DNA of 64,000 nucleotides, taken from NCBI RefSeq assembly GCF_020164555.1, contig NZ_JAIQZB010000009.1, positions 62,001 through 126,000 of the forward strand, given 5' to 3'. The notes under the pieces are model-generated. The model worked only from the letters and a program-made list of their open reading frames with translations, was not told the DNA's origin and searched no databases. Positions 17,736 to 27,173 of the stretch are shown in pieces (positions within the stretch are counted from its first letter, which is position 1; the number at the start of each line of letters is the position of its first letter). A program made the position numbers and the translations under genes. Source of the DNA: Salegentibacter lacus. GTDB taxonomy: Bacteria; Bacteroidota; Bacteroidia; Flavobacteriales; Flavobacteriaceae.

Positions 17736-18752
17736 TTAAGCTTCTTTGGCTACTTTTATAGCATTTTTAATTTTTTCTTCAAGTTCCTCCATTAAATCAG
17801 GATTGTCTTTTAGCAGTATTTTCACCGCATCACGACCCTGACCTAATTTTGTGTCTTCGTAGCTAAACCAGGAACCGCTTTTCTTCACGATCTCATAATC
17901 TACCCCAATATCTATAATTTCACCAATTTTAGAGATTCCTTCGCCATACATAATGTCGAATTCAGCCATTTTAAATGGTGGAGCTACTTTGTTTTTCACA
18001 ACTTTCACACGAGTTTTATTACCCATTACATTGCTGTTGCTGTCCTTAATTTGCGTAGAACGTCTAATATCTAAACGCACCGAAGCATAAAATTTAAGGG
18101 CGTTACCACCGGTAGTAGTTTCGGGATTTCCAAACATCACCCCAATCTTTTCCCTAAGCTGGTTAATAAAGATTACGGTACAATTTGTTTTACTAATAGA
18201 AGAAGTAAGTTTTCTAAGAGCCTGAGACATTAAACGGGCGTGTAATCCCATTTTAGAATCTCCCATTTCTCCTTCAATCTCACTTTTTGGAGTAAGCGCT
18301 GCAACCGAATCTATCACGATAATATCTATAGCACCAGAGCGAATTAAATTATCGGTAATCTCTAAAGCCTGCTCCCCGTTATCGGGTTGAGAAATAATTA
18401 GGTTTTCTATATCTACGCCTAAGTTTTGAGCATAAGTACGGTCAAAAGCGTGTTCTGCATCAATAAATGCGGCAATTCCTCCTTTTTGCTGGGCTTCAGC
18501 TATTGCGTGTAATGTTAAAGTTGTTTTTCCTGAAGATTCCGGTCCATAAATTTCAATAACCCGTCCTCTTGGATATCCGCCTACACCCATAGCCAGATCT
18601 AAGCCTAAAGAACCCGTAGATATTGCATCTACATCGGCTACGGCCTGGTCACTCATCTTCATTACGGTACCCTTTCCGTAGGTTTTATCCATTTTATCCA
18701 GGGTAAGCTTTAAGGCCTTTAATTTTGCTTCTTTTTCTTTATCGTTGCTCAT
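17736..18752 (-). CDS. recA: Recombinase A
   Basis: 338 aa. Central strand-exchange ATPase of homologous recombination and SOS induction. Walker A GPESSGKT at residues 70-77, Walker [16 protein letters not shown]...[11 protein letters not shown]1/L2 loops and the [30 protein letters not shown] signature, and an acidic C-terminus. Full length. I see no obvious LexA-type palindrome in the 60 bases upstream. Single gene, terminated at 17645. Confidence 0.98.
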   Translation of the reverse strand: MSNDKEKEAKLKALKLTLDKMDKTYGKGTVMKMSDQAVADVDAISTGSLGLDLAMGVGGYPRGRVIEIYGPESSGKTTLTLHAIAEAQQKGGIAAFIDAEHAFDRTYAQNLGVDIENLIISQPDNGEQALEITDNLIRSGAIDIIVIDSVAALTPKSEIEGEMGDSKMGLHARLMSQALRKLTSSISKTNCTVIFINQLREKIGVMFGNPETTTGGNALKFYASVRLDIRRSTQIKDSNSNVMGNKTRVKVVKNKVAPPFKMAEFDIMYGEGISKIGEIIDIGVDYEIVKKSGSWFSYEDTKLGQGRDAVKILLKDNPDLMEELEEKIKNAIKVAKEA

Positions 18753-19218
18753 AATTTGAATAATCTATTTAGAGAGTTGCTAAATTACTATAAGTTTTGC
18801 TGCATCACAATTTTATATGCGCGGCTTTTGTATATTTACTTTTCTAGGGAGATTTAAAACAGTTTTACCCTTACGCTTAAGTGTTTTAAATTTTTTACAT
18901 TGTGCCTTGCGGACTTGCTCCGGGCTATTTTACTTAAACAGAAATTTAAAAATTAACCCTGCCTATGAGATTTTTGAAAAAGAGTCTGTTTACGCCTGGT
19001 TTTGGTACTTCAGTTATTATTTTGCTGAATGTAAACTGCCGGGTAGATGGTGGCTAGAATTTAAAAATCTAATTTATGAAGCAAAGTAAAAAAGATTACA
19101 AACCGAATTAGCCACACAAAAAATACCCTGGGAAATCACTTTTCAGGGCATTTTTTCTTCCTTGAAATTTAAACGTATCTTTGCAAAAATTTTTCTTTAA
19201 CCTTAACATTAGTATAGC
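18753..19218. other. 466-base spacer with a doubtful 90-codon frame
   Basis: Between recA and trhO. A plus frame at 18817-19089 starts with ATG and would give 90 residues, with a Trp/Tyr-rich end (YAWFWYFSYYFAECKLPGRWW). I recognise no family, there is no ribosome site or promoter box, and the composition looks non-coding in its first half. It may be a spurious frame or a gene remnant. At 19125-19158 CCCTG/CAGGG with a T-run suggests a weak terminator. Confidence 0.35.
19176..19183 (+). promoter_or_regulatory. Promoter -7 box of trhO
   Basis: TATCTTTG matches TAnnTTTG and lies 35 bases before the trhO ATG. No TTG 19-21 bases upstream, so the -33 part is not convincing. Confidence 0.5.
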
Positions 19219-20250
19219 ATGCAACTGTACAATAAATTAAGCGCTAAAGAGAGGGAAGCACTTATAGACGAAGCGGGAGAAGACCGTTTAACGCTCTCTT
19301 TTTATGCCTACGCCAAAATTGGCAATCCACACTTATTCAGAAATCATCTTTTTATCGCCTGGGACCACATGGACGTGCTTGGCCGCATTTATGTTGCGCA
19401 CGAAGGGATTAATGCCCAACTTTCAGTTCCGGCAAAACGATTTGAAGAGTTTAAAGAATTTATAGATAATATTTATTTTCTTGAAGGAGTTAGGCTAAAT
19501 ATTGCCATAGAACACGATGCCAAGGCCTTTTTAAAATTGAAGGTGAAAGTGCGTAAAAAGATTGTAGCCGACGGGCTTAACGACAGTACTTTTGATGTAA
19601 CTAATAAAGGGGTGCATGTAGACGCTCTCAAATTCAATGAACTTATTAACGATCCCAACACTGTATTGGTAGATATGCGAAATCACTACGAAAGTGAAAT
19701 AGGTCATTTTCAGGGTGCGATTACCCCAGATGTAGATACGTTTAGAGATTCGTTGCCGATTATAGAAGATGACCTAAAAGATTATAAAGAAGATAAAAAC
19801 CTAGTCATGTATTGCACCGGCGGAATTCGGTGTGAAAAGGCCAGTGCATATTATAAACACAAAGGTTTTAAAAATGTGTATCAGCTGGAAGGCGGTATTA
19901 TTGAATACGCTCGCCAGGTTGAAAAACAAAAACTGGAAAATAAATTTATAGGAAAGAACTTCGTTTTTGATCATCGCCGGGCTGAGCAGATTTCAGATGA
20001 AGTGATTGCGCATTGCCACCAGTGCGGTAAAGCTTGCGATAAGCATGTAAACTGTGCTAATGAAGCCTGTCACCTGCTTTTTATTCAGTGTGAAGAATGT
20101 GCAGAGAAAATGGATAATTGCTGTTCTAAAGCCTGTCAGGAAATTGCCGCTTTACCTTACGAGGAGCAAAAAGCTTTGCGAAAAGGAAAGGGAAACAGCA
20201 ATAAAATATTCAAAAAAGGACGTTCTGAAGTTTTAAAATATAAAAGTTAA
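19219..20250 (+). CDS. trhO: tRNA uridine(34) hydroxylase, rhodanese family
   Basis: 343 aa. TrhO (formerly YceA) makes 5-hydroxyuridine at the wobble position of tRNAs, acting with oxygen. An N-terminal alpha/beta domain (HEGINAQLS) precedes the rhodanese domain with the active-site loop CTGGIRCEKA, catalytic Cys at about residue 199. A C-terminal Cys-rich zinc-like region (CHQCGKACDKHVNCANEACHLLFIQCEEC) follows, then a basic tail. Full length, single gene with its own -7 box. Confidence 0.94.
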   Translation: MQLYNKLSAKEREALIDEAGEDRLTLSFYAYAKIGNPHLFRNHLFIAWDHMDVLGRIYVAHEGINAQLSVPAKRFEEFKEFIDNIYFLEGVRLNIAIEHDAKAFLKLKVKVRKKIVADGLNDSTFDVTNKGVHVDALKFNELINDPNTVLVDMRNHYESEIGHFQGAITPDVDTFRDSLPIIEDDLKDYKEDKNLVMYCTGGIRCEKASAYYKHKGFKNVYQLEGGIIEYARQVEKQKLENKFIGKNFVFDHRRAEQISDEVIAHCHQCGKACDKHVNCANEACHLLFIQCEECAEKMDNCCSKACQEIAALPYEEQKALRKGKGNSNKIFKKGRSEVLKYKS

Positions 20251-20411
20251 CACAGCGTTCTAAAAAGGGAGTGCCAATTAATATTGGTATATTTACTCGA
20301 TAATCCAGATTTAATTGTTCTGAGGCTTTTCTCTGTTCTAATTAATATTTTTTGTATCATAACTCTCGGGATTACCCGAGGTTCTTGATTAGAAACTCAA
20401 TATAAACCCAA

Positions 20412-20438
20412 AAGTCTGCAAAGCAATTTGCAAGACTT
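20412..20438 (+). promoter_or_regulatory. Hairpin in the ricT leader
   Basis: AAGTCTGCAAA (20412-20422) pairs with TTTGCAAGACTT (20427-20438) with one bulged A and a GCAA loop, ending 17 bases before the ricT ATG. No T-run follows, so it is not a terminator. It could affect mRNA stability or access to the start. A second short stem CTCGG/CCGAG lies about 50 bases upstream. Confidence 0.4.
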
Positions 20439-20455
20439 ACAACATATAAATATTT

Positions 20456-21616
20456 ATGGCTTGTAGCAGTTGCTCAACCAAAGACGGAACACCAAAAGGA
20501 TGCAAAAGTAACGGGACCTGCGGTACAGATTCCTGTAATAAACTTTCTGTATTCGATTGGCTTGCAAATATGTCTATGCCCAATGGCATAGAACCATTCA
20601 ATTACGTAGAAGTTCGTTTTAAAAACGGAAGAAAACACTTTTTTAAAAATGTAGAAAACCTAAGCCTAAGTATGGGCGATGCAGTAGCTGTTGAAGCTTC
20701 TCCCGGCCACGATGTGGGTATGGTAAGCCTTACCGGCGAGCTGGTAAGGGTGCAAATGAAAAAGAAAAAAGTTAAACCCGATAGCGAAGAAGTACTTAAA
20801 ATTTACCGAAAAGCGACCCAAAAAGATCTTGATGTTTGGGAGGAAGTTCGGAGCAAGGAAGAAGCGATAAAGAAAAGAGCCCGCGAGATTGCAATTAGGC
20901 TAAATCTAAGTATGAAGATTAGCGATATTGAATTTCAGGGAGATGCTTCAAAAGCAACTTTTTACTATACAGCAGATGATCGTGTAGATTTCCGCCAGTT
21001 AATCAAAGAATTCGCAAGGGAATTCAATACCCGAATTGAAATGCGGCAAATTGGTCTGCGCCAGGAAGCTGCCCGACTTGGCGGAATTGGGTCTTGTGGT
21101 CGTGAACTATGTTGTTCTACCTGGCTTACCGATTTTAGATCGGTAAGTACTTCTGCAGCGAGATATCAGCAATTATCTTTGAATCCGCAGAAATTAGCTG
21201 GGCAATGCGGTAAGTTAAAATGCTGTCTTAATTACGAGCTGGATTCTTATCTGGAAGCTTTAAAGACTTTTCCACGAACAGACACGAAACTTTTCACTAA
21301 AAAAGGAACTGCGGTTTGCCAAAAAATTGACATTTTTAAAGGCGTGCTTTGGTATGCATACGAGGGTGAGTGGATGAACTGGCATCAATTAACAGCAGAA
21401 CAGGCGAATAAAATTATAGCTTCAAATCGTAAAAAAGAAGACGTTGCGAGCCTTGAGGAGTTTGAAGTACAGCTTCAGTTAGAAGAAAAACGAGATTTCA
21501 ATAATGTAGTGGGGCAGGATAGCTTAACGCGTTTTGATAAACCTAAAGGTCAGAATAAAAAAAGTAAGTCTAAAAAGCGAAGAAAACGTAAAGGAAAACC
21601 TTCGAATAATGCGTAA
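20456..21616 (+). CDS. ricT: PSP1-domain Fe-S regulator RicT (YaaT-like)
   Basis: 386 aa. A Cys-rich N-terminal tail (CSSCS...GCKSNGTCGTDSC) is followed by a PSP1 domain with the family cysteines GSCGRELCCSTW and GQCGKLKCCLNYE, which in the Bacillus Ric complex help bind iron-sulfur clusters. The C-terminus is Lys/Arg-rich. In Bacillus, RicT works in RNA maturation and development; here the role is unproven. It overlaps gldH by 8 bases, and this ricT-gldH-PBP order is typical of Bacteroidota. Confidence 0.9.
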   Translation: MACSSCSTKDGTPKGCKSNGTCGTDSCNKLSVFDWLANMSMPNGIEPFNYVEVRFKNGRKHFFKNVENLSLSMGDAVAVEASPGHDVGMVSLTGELVRVQMKKKKVKPDSEEVLKIYRKATQKDLDVWEEVRSKEEAIKKRAREIAIRLNLSMKISDIEFQGDASKATFYYTADDRVDFRQLIKEFAREFNTRIEMRQIGLRQEAARLGGIGSCGRELCCSTWLTDFRSVSTSAARYQQLSLNPQKLAGQCGKLKCCLNYELDSYLEALKTFPRTDTKLFTKKGTAVCQKIDIFKGVLWYAYEGEWMNWHQLTAEQANKIIASNRKKEDVASLEEFEVQLQLEEKRDFNNVVGQDSLTRFDKPKGQNKKSKSKKRRKRKGKPSNNA

Positions 21617-22097
21617 AGCAGTGTTTTTAATTTTTATTGGCGCTTTTGCCTTATTTGCTTCCTGTGATAAAAAGCGGGTTTATGATGAATATAAACCTAT
21701 AACAGGGGGCTGGGAAAAAGATTCTACTTTGGTCTTTAATTTAGGAGAGCTTGATTCTTTGCAAAACTATAATCTGTTTCTAAACGTTAGAAATAATAAA
21801 GACTATAATTACAGTAACCTGTTTTTAATTACCGAAATGCGATTTCCGCAAGGAAAAGTTATTACTGATACCCTGGAATATGAAATGGCTGCGCCAGATG
21901 GAACATGGCTTGGTACGGGTTTTGGTGATGTAAAAGAAAGTAAACTCTGGTATAAAGAAAATGTGAGTTTTACTGAACCCGGCGAATATAAAATTGCCAT
22001 AAAACAGGCAATGCGTAAAAACGACGAGGTTGAAGGAATAGAAAATTTAGAAGGAATTACTCACATAGGTTTTAGAATAGAAGAAAACCTGCAATAA
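21609..22097 (+). CDS. gldH: Gliding motility lipoprotein GldH
   Basis: 162 aa from ATG 21609; a longer frame from 21534 is only the other reading of ricT. Signal peptide MRKAVFLIFIGAFALFASC with lipobox, Cys at residue 19. GldH is needed for gliding in Flavobacterium johnsoniae and is linked to the type IX secretion machinery; conserved features include YKPITGGWEKDS and a beta-rich domain. Overlaps ricT and precedes PBP1A by 11 bases, so one transcript is likely. Confidence 0.88.
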   Translation: MRKAVFLIFIGAFALFASCDKKRVYDEYKPITGGWEKDSTLVFNLGELDSLQNYNLFLNVRNNKDYNYSNLFLITEMRFPQGKVITDTLEYEMAAPDGTWLGTGFGDVKESKLWYKENVSFTEPGEYKIAIKQAMRKNDEVEGIENLEGITHIGFRIEENLQ

Positions 22098-22108
22098 TTT
22101 TTGAATAA

Positions 22109-24421
22109 ATGGCCGCAACACAAAGGAAGCAGCAAAAGCCCAAAACCAGCAAGAGATCTTATATAATTGGTTTTTGGACGATTTTTGGTATAGGTTTATT
22201 AGCTGTAGTTTTAATATTCTTACTGGCTGGCTGGGGCGCGTTTGGTAAGATGCCCGATTTTGAAGAACTCGAAAACCCTGAAACCAATCTCGCTACCGAA
22301 ATTTTTTCTTCAGATGGAGAGACTTTGGGTAAATATTACAGTGAAAACCGTACACCTATAAAGTATGATGATCTTCCCGATCACCTTATTGAAGCTCTTG
22401 TAGCTACTGAAGACGAGCGTTTTTATAAACACGCCGGGATTGATGCAAAAGGTACACTTAGAGCTGCTTTTTACCTGGGAACCCGTGGTGGGGCAAGTAC
22501 CATAACTCAACAGCTTTCGAAACTTTTGTTTACCGAAGATGTTTCTAATAATACTTTTGCCAGACTTTTGCAGAAAGTAAAGGAATGGAATATCGCTACA
22601 CAACTGGAAAGACAATACACAAAAGAAGAAATTATTACCATGTATTTTAATAAATACGATTTTGTGTATCAGGCTGTGGGAATTCGCTCAGCCTCAAAAA
22701 TTTACTTCGGAAAAGAAGCTAAAAACCTTAATATAGAAGAATCTGCGGTTTTAGTAGCAATGCTAAAAAATGCTGCTTTGTATAATCCGGTGCGTAGACC
22801 GGAATTGGTAAAACAGCGCCGGAATCAGGTTTTTGTTCAAATGAATAAAAACGGGTATCTCTCTGAACAGGAAAAAGATTCTCTTCAAAAATTACCTCTT
22901 ACCCTTGATTTTTCTCCCGAAGGTCACGATGAGGGAATGGCGACTTACTTCCGTGTTTACCTGCAAGGATTTATGAGAGATTGGATTGAGAAAAACCCAA
23001 AACCCGATGGTACTGAATACAGCCTTTACCGCGACGGATTAAAAATTTATACCAGCATAGATTCTAAAATGCAGCAATATGCTGAAACTGCGGTAGAAAA
23101 ACACATTTCCCACCTGCAGAAGGAATTTGACAGGCAAAATAAAAACAATAAAACGGCCCCTTTTCGGGATTTAGAACAGGATCAGATTAATAATATTGTA
23201 AGAAGCGCTATGCAACGCTCGGTGCGATGGAGAGAGATGGAAGATCAGGGGAAATCTGAAGAAGATATTCTGGCTTCTTTCGATAAAGAAACCAAAATGC
23301 GTGTTTTTTCCTGGGATGGAGTAAAGGACACGATTATGACACCTAAAGATTCAATCTTTTATTACAAAGGATTTTTACAGGCCGGTTTAATGTCTATGAC
23401 GCCTCAAACAGGGGAAGTAAGAGCCTGGGTTGGTGGAACCAATTTTAAGCATTTTAAATACGATCACGTAAAACAAGGAAAACGCCAGGTAGGTTCTACC
23501 TTTAAGCCTTTTGTATATGCAACAGCTATAGATCAGTTAAAGCTATCTCCTTGCGATATGATGCCTAAAAATAAATTTACTATTGAAGCCGGGAAATACG
23601 GGAATATTAAAGATTGGTCTCCGGCAAATGCTAACGGCGAATATGAGGGGATGATAAGCTTGAAAAATGCCCTGGCGCAATCGGTGAATACCGTAACAGC
23701 CAGATTGATCGATAAAACAGGACCTGGACCGGTTTTAGACTTAGTAAAGAAATTAGGTGTTGATACCGAAAACTTTTCTGAAGGCCCGGCAATTGCTTTG
23801 GGTACCGAGGATATGAGTCTTTTTGAAATGGTTTCGGCTTACAGCACGTTTGTAAATGAAGGTGTGTATGTAAAACCGGTAATTGTAAACCGAATAGAGG
23901 ATAAAAACGGAACCGTACTTTATCAACACGTGCCGGAAACGCGAGATGTGCTGAACAAAGAAGCCGCTTATGTAACGGTAAATATTTTAGAAGGTGTTAC
24001 TCAAAACGGTTCAGGGGTTCGCTTACGCGGAACATATGCTAAAGAATTTGATCATTATAAACGTGGGGTAACCGGTTATCCTTACGATTTTAAAAATCCT
24101 ATTGCCGGTAAAACCGGAACCACACAAAACCAAAGTGACGGTTGGTTTATGGGCATGGTTCCCAACCTCGTAACCGGCGTTTGGGTTGGTGCCGAAGATC
24201 GTGCGGTGCATTTTCCGAATTTAACTTACGGCCAGGGTGCTACTATGGCGTTACCAATTTGGGGAATGTATATGAAAGATCTTTATGCAGATGAAGAACT
24301 GGATATTTCACAAGATGCTTTTCCAAAACCCGATAACCTATCTATTGCAATAGATTGCAGCGAGTATAATCAGGAAAATCAATCTGAAACCGATAGTGTT
24401 CCTGATGAGTTAGATTTTTAA
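22109..24421 (+). CDS. Penicillin-binding protein 1A, bifunctional
   Basis: 770 aa, class A PBP that polymerises and crosslinks peptidoglycan at the inner membrane. Cytoplasmic basic tail, one helix (about 19-42), then a GT51 glycosyltransferase with EDERFYKHAGID (catalytic Glu near 101) and GASTITQQLSKLL. The transpeptidase follows with STFKPF (Ser about 463), SVN, and KTGTT (Lys about 668). Full length. Last gene of the ricT-gldH operon. Confidence 0.96.
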   Translation: MAATQRKQQKPKTSKRSYIIGFWTIFGIGLLAVVLIFLLAGWGAFGKMPDFEELENPETNLATEIFSSDGETLGKYYSENRTPIKYDDLPDHLIEALVATEDERFYKHAGIDAKGTLRAAFYLGTRGGASTITQQLSKLLFTEDVSNNTFARLLQKVKEWNIATQLERQYTKEEIITMYFNKYDFVYQAVGIRSASKIYFGKEAKNLNIEESAVLVAMLKNAALYNPVRRPELVKQRRNQVFVQMNKNGYLSEQEKDSLQKLPLTLDFSPEGHDEGMATYFRVYLQGFMRDWIEKNPKPDGTEYSLYRDGLKIYTSIDSKMQQYAETAVEKHISHLQKEFDRQNKNNKTAPFRDLEQDQINNIVRSAMQRSVRWREMEDQGKSEEDILASFDKETKMRVFSWDGVKDTIMTPKDSIFYYKGFLQAGLMSMTPQTGEVRAWVGGTNFKHFKYDHVKQGKRQVGSTFKPFVYATAIDQLKLSPCDMMPKNKFTIEAGKYGNIKDWSPANANGEYEGMISLKNALAQSVNTVTARLIDKTGPGPVLDLVKKLGVDTENFSEGPAIALGTEDMSLFEMVSAYSTFVNEGVYVKPVIVNRIEDKNGTVLYQHVPETRDVLNKEAAYVTVNILEGVTQNGSGVRLRGTYAKEFDHYKRGVTGYPYDFKNPIAGKTGTTQNQSDGWFMGMVPNLVTGVWVGAEDRAVHFPNLTYGQGATMALPIWGMYMKDLYADEELDISQDAFPKPDNLSIAIDCSEYNQENQSETDSVPDELDF

Positions 24422-24480
24422 GATTTAGCAAAAATCTTTCGTTATTTTTCAGAAAAATATAATCTACCAGGCTAAAAGCA

Positions 24481-24511
24481 TTGTAGCAGCATTTTTATTT
24501 TCGTATTTTTC
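24481..24511 (+). promoter_or_regulatory. Promoter of scoAB
   Basis: TTG (24481-24483), 20-base spacer, TATTTTTC (24504-24511), one base off the TAnnTTTG consensus, 17 bases before the ATG. Spacing is right for the Bacteroidota primary sigma factor. Confidence 0.55.
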
Positions 24512-24528
24512 GGTAAAATTAAATACCG

Positions 24529-25227
24529 ATGATTAGAAAAACTGTAGCAAATGTAGAAGATGCTTTGCAGGGCGTAGAAGATGGTATGACGTTTATGCTG
24601 GGTGGTTTTGGCCTTAGCGGGATTCCTGAAAACGCCATTTCAGAACTTGTGTGTCTTAATGTAAAAAACCTTACTTGTATATCAAATAACGCAGGGGTAG
24701 ACGACTTTGGCCTCGGACTTTTACTTCAAAAAAAGCAAATAGATAAAATGGTTTCTTCCTATGTGGGGGAAAACGACGAGTTTGAGCGGCAAATGCTTAG
24801 CGATGAACTGGATGTAGAACTAATTCCGCAAGGGACTTTGGCAGCGCGTTGCCAGGCAGCCCAACAGGGATTTCCCGCAATGTATACACCAGCCGGTTAC
24901 GGTACCGAGGTTTCGCAATTTAAAGAAACCCGTGAATTTGATGGTAAAATGTATGTGCTGGAGAAAGCTTTTAAAGCCGATTTTGCTTTTGTGAAAGCCT
25001 GGAAAGGTGACAAAGCCGGAAACCTTATTTTTAAAGGAACCGCCCGTAATTTTAATCCGTTAATGTGTGGTGCTGCAAAAATCACCGTTGTTGAAGTTGA
25101 AGAACTGGTAGAACCGGGAGAATTAGATCCTAATCAAATTCATATTCCTGGAATTTTTGTTCAGCGTATTTTTGAAGGAAAGAATTACGAAAAACGCATT
25201 GAAAAAAGAACGGTTAGAAAGAAGTGA
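24529..25227 (+). CDS. scoA: 3-oxoacid CoA-transferase subunit A
   Basis: 232 aa. With subunit B it moves CoA between succinyl-CoA and acetoacetate (or a similar acid), in ketone-body or branched-chain catabolism. The N-terminus carries [19 protein letters not shown] and a conserved [11 protein letters not shown]; the fold is the CoA-transferase I family. Followed by scoB after 49 bases that contain a repeat hairpin. Exact acid specificity cannot be read. Confidence 0.94.
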   Translation: MIRKTVANVEDALQGVEDGMTFMLGGFGLSGIPENAISELVCLNVKNLTCISNNAGVDDFGLGLLLQKKQIDKMVSSYVGENDEFERQMLSDELDVELIPQGTLAARCQAAQQGFPAMYTPAGYGTEVSQFKETREFDGKMYVLEKAFKADFAFVKAWKGDKAGNLIFKGTARNFNPLMCGAAKITVVEVEELVEPGELDPNQIHIPGIFVQRIFEGKNYEKRIEKRTVRKK

Positions 25228-25240
25228 TTTGAAGATATAG

Positions 25241-25260
25241 ATTTCCGCCTTCGCGGAAAT
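25241..25260. repeat. Short dispersed palindrome in the scoA-scoB gap
   Basis: ATTTCCGC-cttc-GCGGAAAT, a perfect 8-bp stem with a tetraloop, followed by GAC. It resembles the short inverted repeats common in flavobacterial genomes. Its right end creates an apparent ATG at 25259, giving a false longer scoB frame. Confidence 0.7.
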
Positions 25261-25276
25261 GACAAAATACAAGTTT

Positions 25277-25930
25277 ATGTTAGATAAAGAAGGAATAGCA
25301 AAACGCATTGCAAAAGAGGTGAAAGACGGGTATTATGTGAATCTGGGAATTGGGATTCCTACTCTTGTAGCCAATTTTGTGCGTGACGATATAGAAGTAG
25401 AATTTCAGAGTGAAAATGGAATCCTGGGAATGGGACCTTTTCCTTTTGAAGGCGAAGAAGACGCCGATCTTATTAATGCAGGAAAACAAACTATCACCGC
25501 GCTTCCCGGGGCGAGTTTCTTTGATTCGGCAATGAGTTTTGGAATGATTCGCGGCCAACACGTAGATCTTACTATTTTAGGTGCTATGGAAGTTGCCGAA
25601 AATGGCGACATCGCCAACTGGAAAATACCGGGGAAAATGGTAAAAGGTATGGGTGGTGCTATGGATCTTGTAGCCAGTGCTGAAAATATTATTGTAGCGA
25701 TGATGCATACCAACAAAGCAGGTGATTCTAAATTGCTTAAAAAATGTTCGCTGCCTTTAACCGGCGTTGCCTGTGTAACCAAAATTGTAACTAACCTTGC
25801 GGTTATTGAAGTTACTAAAAATGGATTTAAACTGTTGGAAAGAGCTCCCGGAGTAAGTGTAGAAGAAATCGAAAAAGCAACAGAAGGGAAGTTACTTGTA
25901 GAGGGTGATATTCCTGAAATGCAGTTATAA
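25277..25930 (+). CDS. scoB: 3-oxoacid CoA-transferase subunit B
   Basis: 217 aa from ATG 25277 (MLDKEGIAKRIAKEVKDG), the usual subunit B length. The ATG at 25259 lies in the end of a palindromic repeat, so I do not use it. The active-site Glu is in SENGILGMGP (about residue 46), which forms the glutamyl-CoA intermediate; GIGIPTLVANF is the other family landmark. Pairs with scoA. A strong terminator follows. Confidence 0.95.
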   Translation: MLDKEGIAKRIAKEVKDGYYVNLGIGIPTLVANFVRDDIEVEFQSENGILGMGPFPFEGEEDADLINAGKQTITALPGASFFDSAMSFGMIRGQHVDLTILGAMEVAENGDIANWKIPGKMVKGMGGAMDLVASAENIIVAMMHTNKAGDSKLLKKCSLPLTGVACVTKIVTNLAVIEVTKNGFKLLERAPGVSVEEIEKATEGKLLVEGDIPEMQL

Positions 25931-25936
25931 AAAAAT

Positions 25937-25963
25937 CCGGCAGTAACTTTAAATTACTGCCGG
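25937..25963. terminator. Bidirectional terminator after scoB
   Basis: Perfect 10-bp stem CCGGCAGTAA (25937-25946) / TTACTGCCGG (25954-25963). The plus side leads into T-rich sequence, and on the minus side six or more T follow (complement of 25930-25935). It serves scoB and the convergent 119-residue gene. Confidence 0.88.
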
Positions 25964-25987
25964 AAAATATTTCTATTTTAAATCACA

Positions 25988-26347
25988 TTAAGTTAGTGAA
26001 GTTGATTCAGCTTCAAGATCTACTAAGAAATCAATAGCTTCTTTTTGCGAAATAATTTTTCCACGCGTATTGGCCTGGGAGAAATAATCGTACCAACCTA
26101 CTTTCTTTAAGTTCTCTTCCAAAGTTTCTACATTATCTATAGAAGGCATTTTCCAAACCGTAAAGTAGCGGTACTGGCTTCTGTAATTAGTATGTTCATC
26201 ATTTAAAGCCCAGCCTAGATTTTCTACACCATTCTCTTTCAAACCGGTAATTCTATCCTGCATATTTTCCATGAGCTCCCGTCTTTTATCTTTAGACAGG
26301 TCTATCCACTTTCCGGTTACATTCCACATTTCAATATACAAATACAT
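25988..26347 (-). CDS. Small conserved protein, DUF6616-like
   Basis: 119 aa, MYLYIEMWNVTGKWIDL..., a soluble protein with no signal peptide. The opening and the WKMPSIDNVETLEENLKKVGWYDYF pattern recall a short dimeric ferredoxin-fold family listed as DUF6616; I am not fully sure of the name. No function known. Stands alone, convergent with scoB. Confidence 0.7.
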   Translation of the reverse strand: MYLYIEMWNVTGKWIDLSKDKRRELMENMQDRITGLKENGVENLGWALNDEHTNYRSQYRYFTVWKMPSIDNVETLEENLKKVGWYDYFSQANTRGKIISQKEAIDFLVDLEAESTSLT

Positions 26348-26459
26348 AATTTTATGGTTTTAATAGTTATATACTTCAAGTTAGTGAAAAAATTATGAGA
26401 AATTCTTTAGCTTAGGTTAAAATGCTCTGGAAATGATAAAACTCATAAAAGGTGATATT

Positions 26460-27173
26460 TTAAACATTTACAACCTCTGAAGCTTCTAATAACTTTTCCT
26501 GGCGTAGTTTTAGAATTACCTGGGCGATAGCCAGGACATCTTTCTCGCAGTAGCTAACAATACGATTAAGATCTTTATCATTATAAAACACATTTCTAAC
26601 ATCACTACCCGAAATATCATCTTTTGGCGACGGGATTTTCAATACATTGGTAAGCAATTTAAGGGAAGTAAAATGCTTATAGTCGCCAAATTTCCATAAT
26701 TCCAGCGTATCCAGATGAGGAACTTCCCATGGCTTTTTTCCAAATAGATTGAGTTTTAAAGGCAGTGCATGGTCGTGAATTAACATCCTACGCGCGATAA
26801 ATGGGAAATCGAACTCTTTACCGTTATGTGCACAAAGTAAATGCTGAGGTCTTGCAAAATGCTCATTTAATAATTCAGAAAATTGCTGAAGCAGGGTTTT
26901 TTCTTTATCTTTAAATGTGGTGAGCCTAAATGTCCTGTCCCCATTTTTAAAGCTGAAAAACCCTACCGAAATACATACAATCTTACCAAATTCTGCCCAA
27001 ATTCCCGCACGGTCATAAAACTCTTGTGCGGTAAATTCATCTTTTCGTTGATAATGGGTCTTCTCTTCCCAAAGCAATTTTTTTTCTTCAGAAAGTTCAT
27101 TGAAATTTTCAAATTCGGGCACGGTTTCAATATCGAGAAAAAGGATGTTCTCGAGCTTAATTGTTTGCAGCAT
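26460..27173 (-). CDS. Predicted 3'-5' exonuclease, PolB-type
   Basis: 237 aa of the RNase H-like exonuclease fold found in Bacteroidota (DNA_pol_B_exo2-like). Motif I FLDIETVPEF (DxE), motif II HNGKEFDFPFIARRML (Asp), motif III YCEKDVLAIAQ (Asp). All acidic metal ligands appear present. No polymerase domain, so it acts alone or with partners; substrate unknown. Its start overlaps the serine hydrolase gene by 17 bases. Confidence 0.88.
   Translation of the reverse strand: MLQTIKLENILFLDIETVPEFENFNELSEEKKLLWEEKTHYQRKDEFTAQEFYDRAGIWAEFGKIVCISVGFFSFKNGDRTFRLTTFKDKEKTLLQQFSELLNEHFARPQHLLCAHNGKEFDFPFIARRMLIHDHALPLKLNLFGKKPWEVPHLDTLELWKFGDYKHFTSLKLLTNVLKIPSPKDDISGSDVRNVFYNDKDLNRIVSYCEKDVLAIAQVILKLRQEKLLEASEVVNV

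Noticed and set aside
18817-19089. 90-codon ATG frame in the recA-trhO gap
   Set aside because: No recognisable family, no promoter or ribosome site, and mixed composition; kept only as a doubtful mention in the spacer entry.
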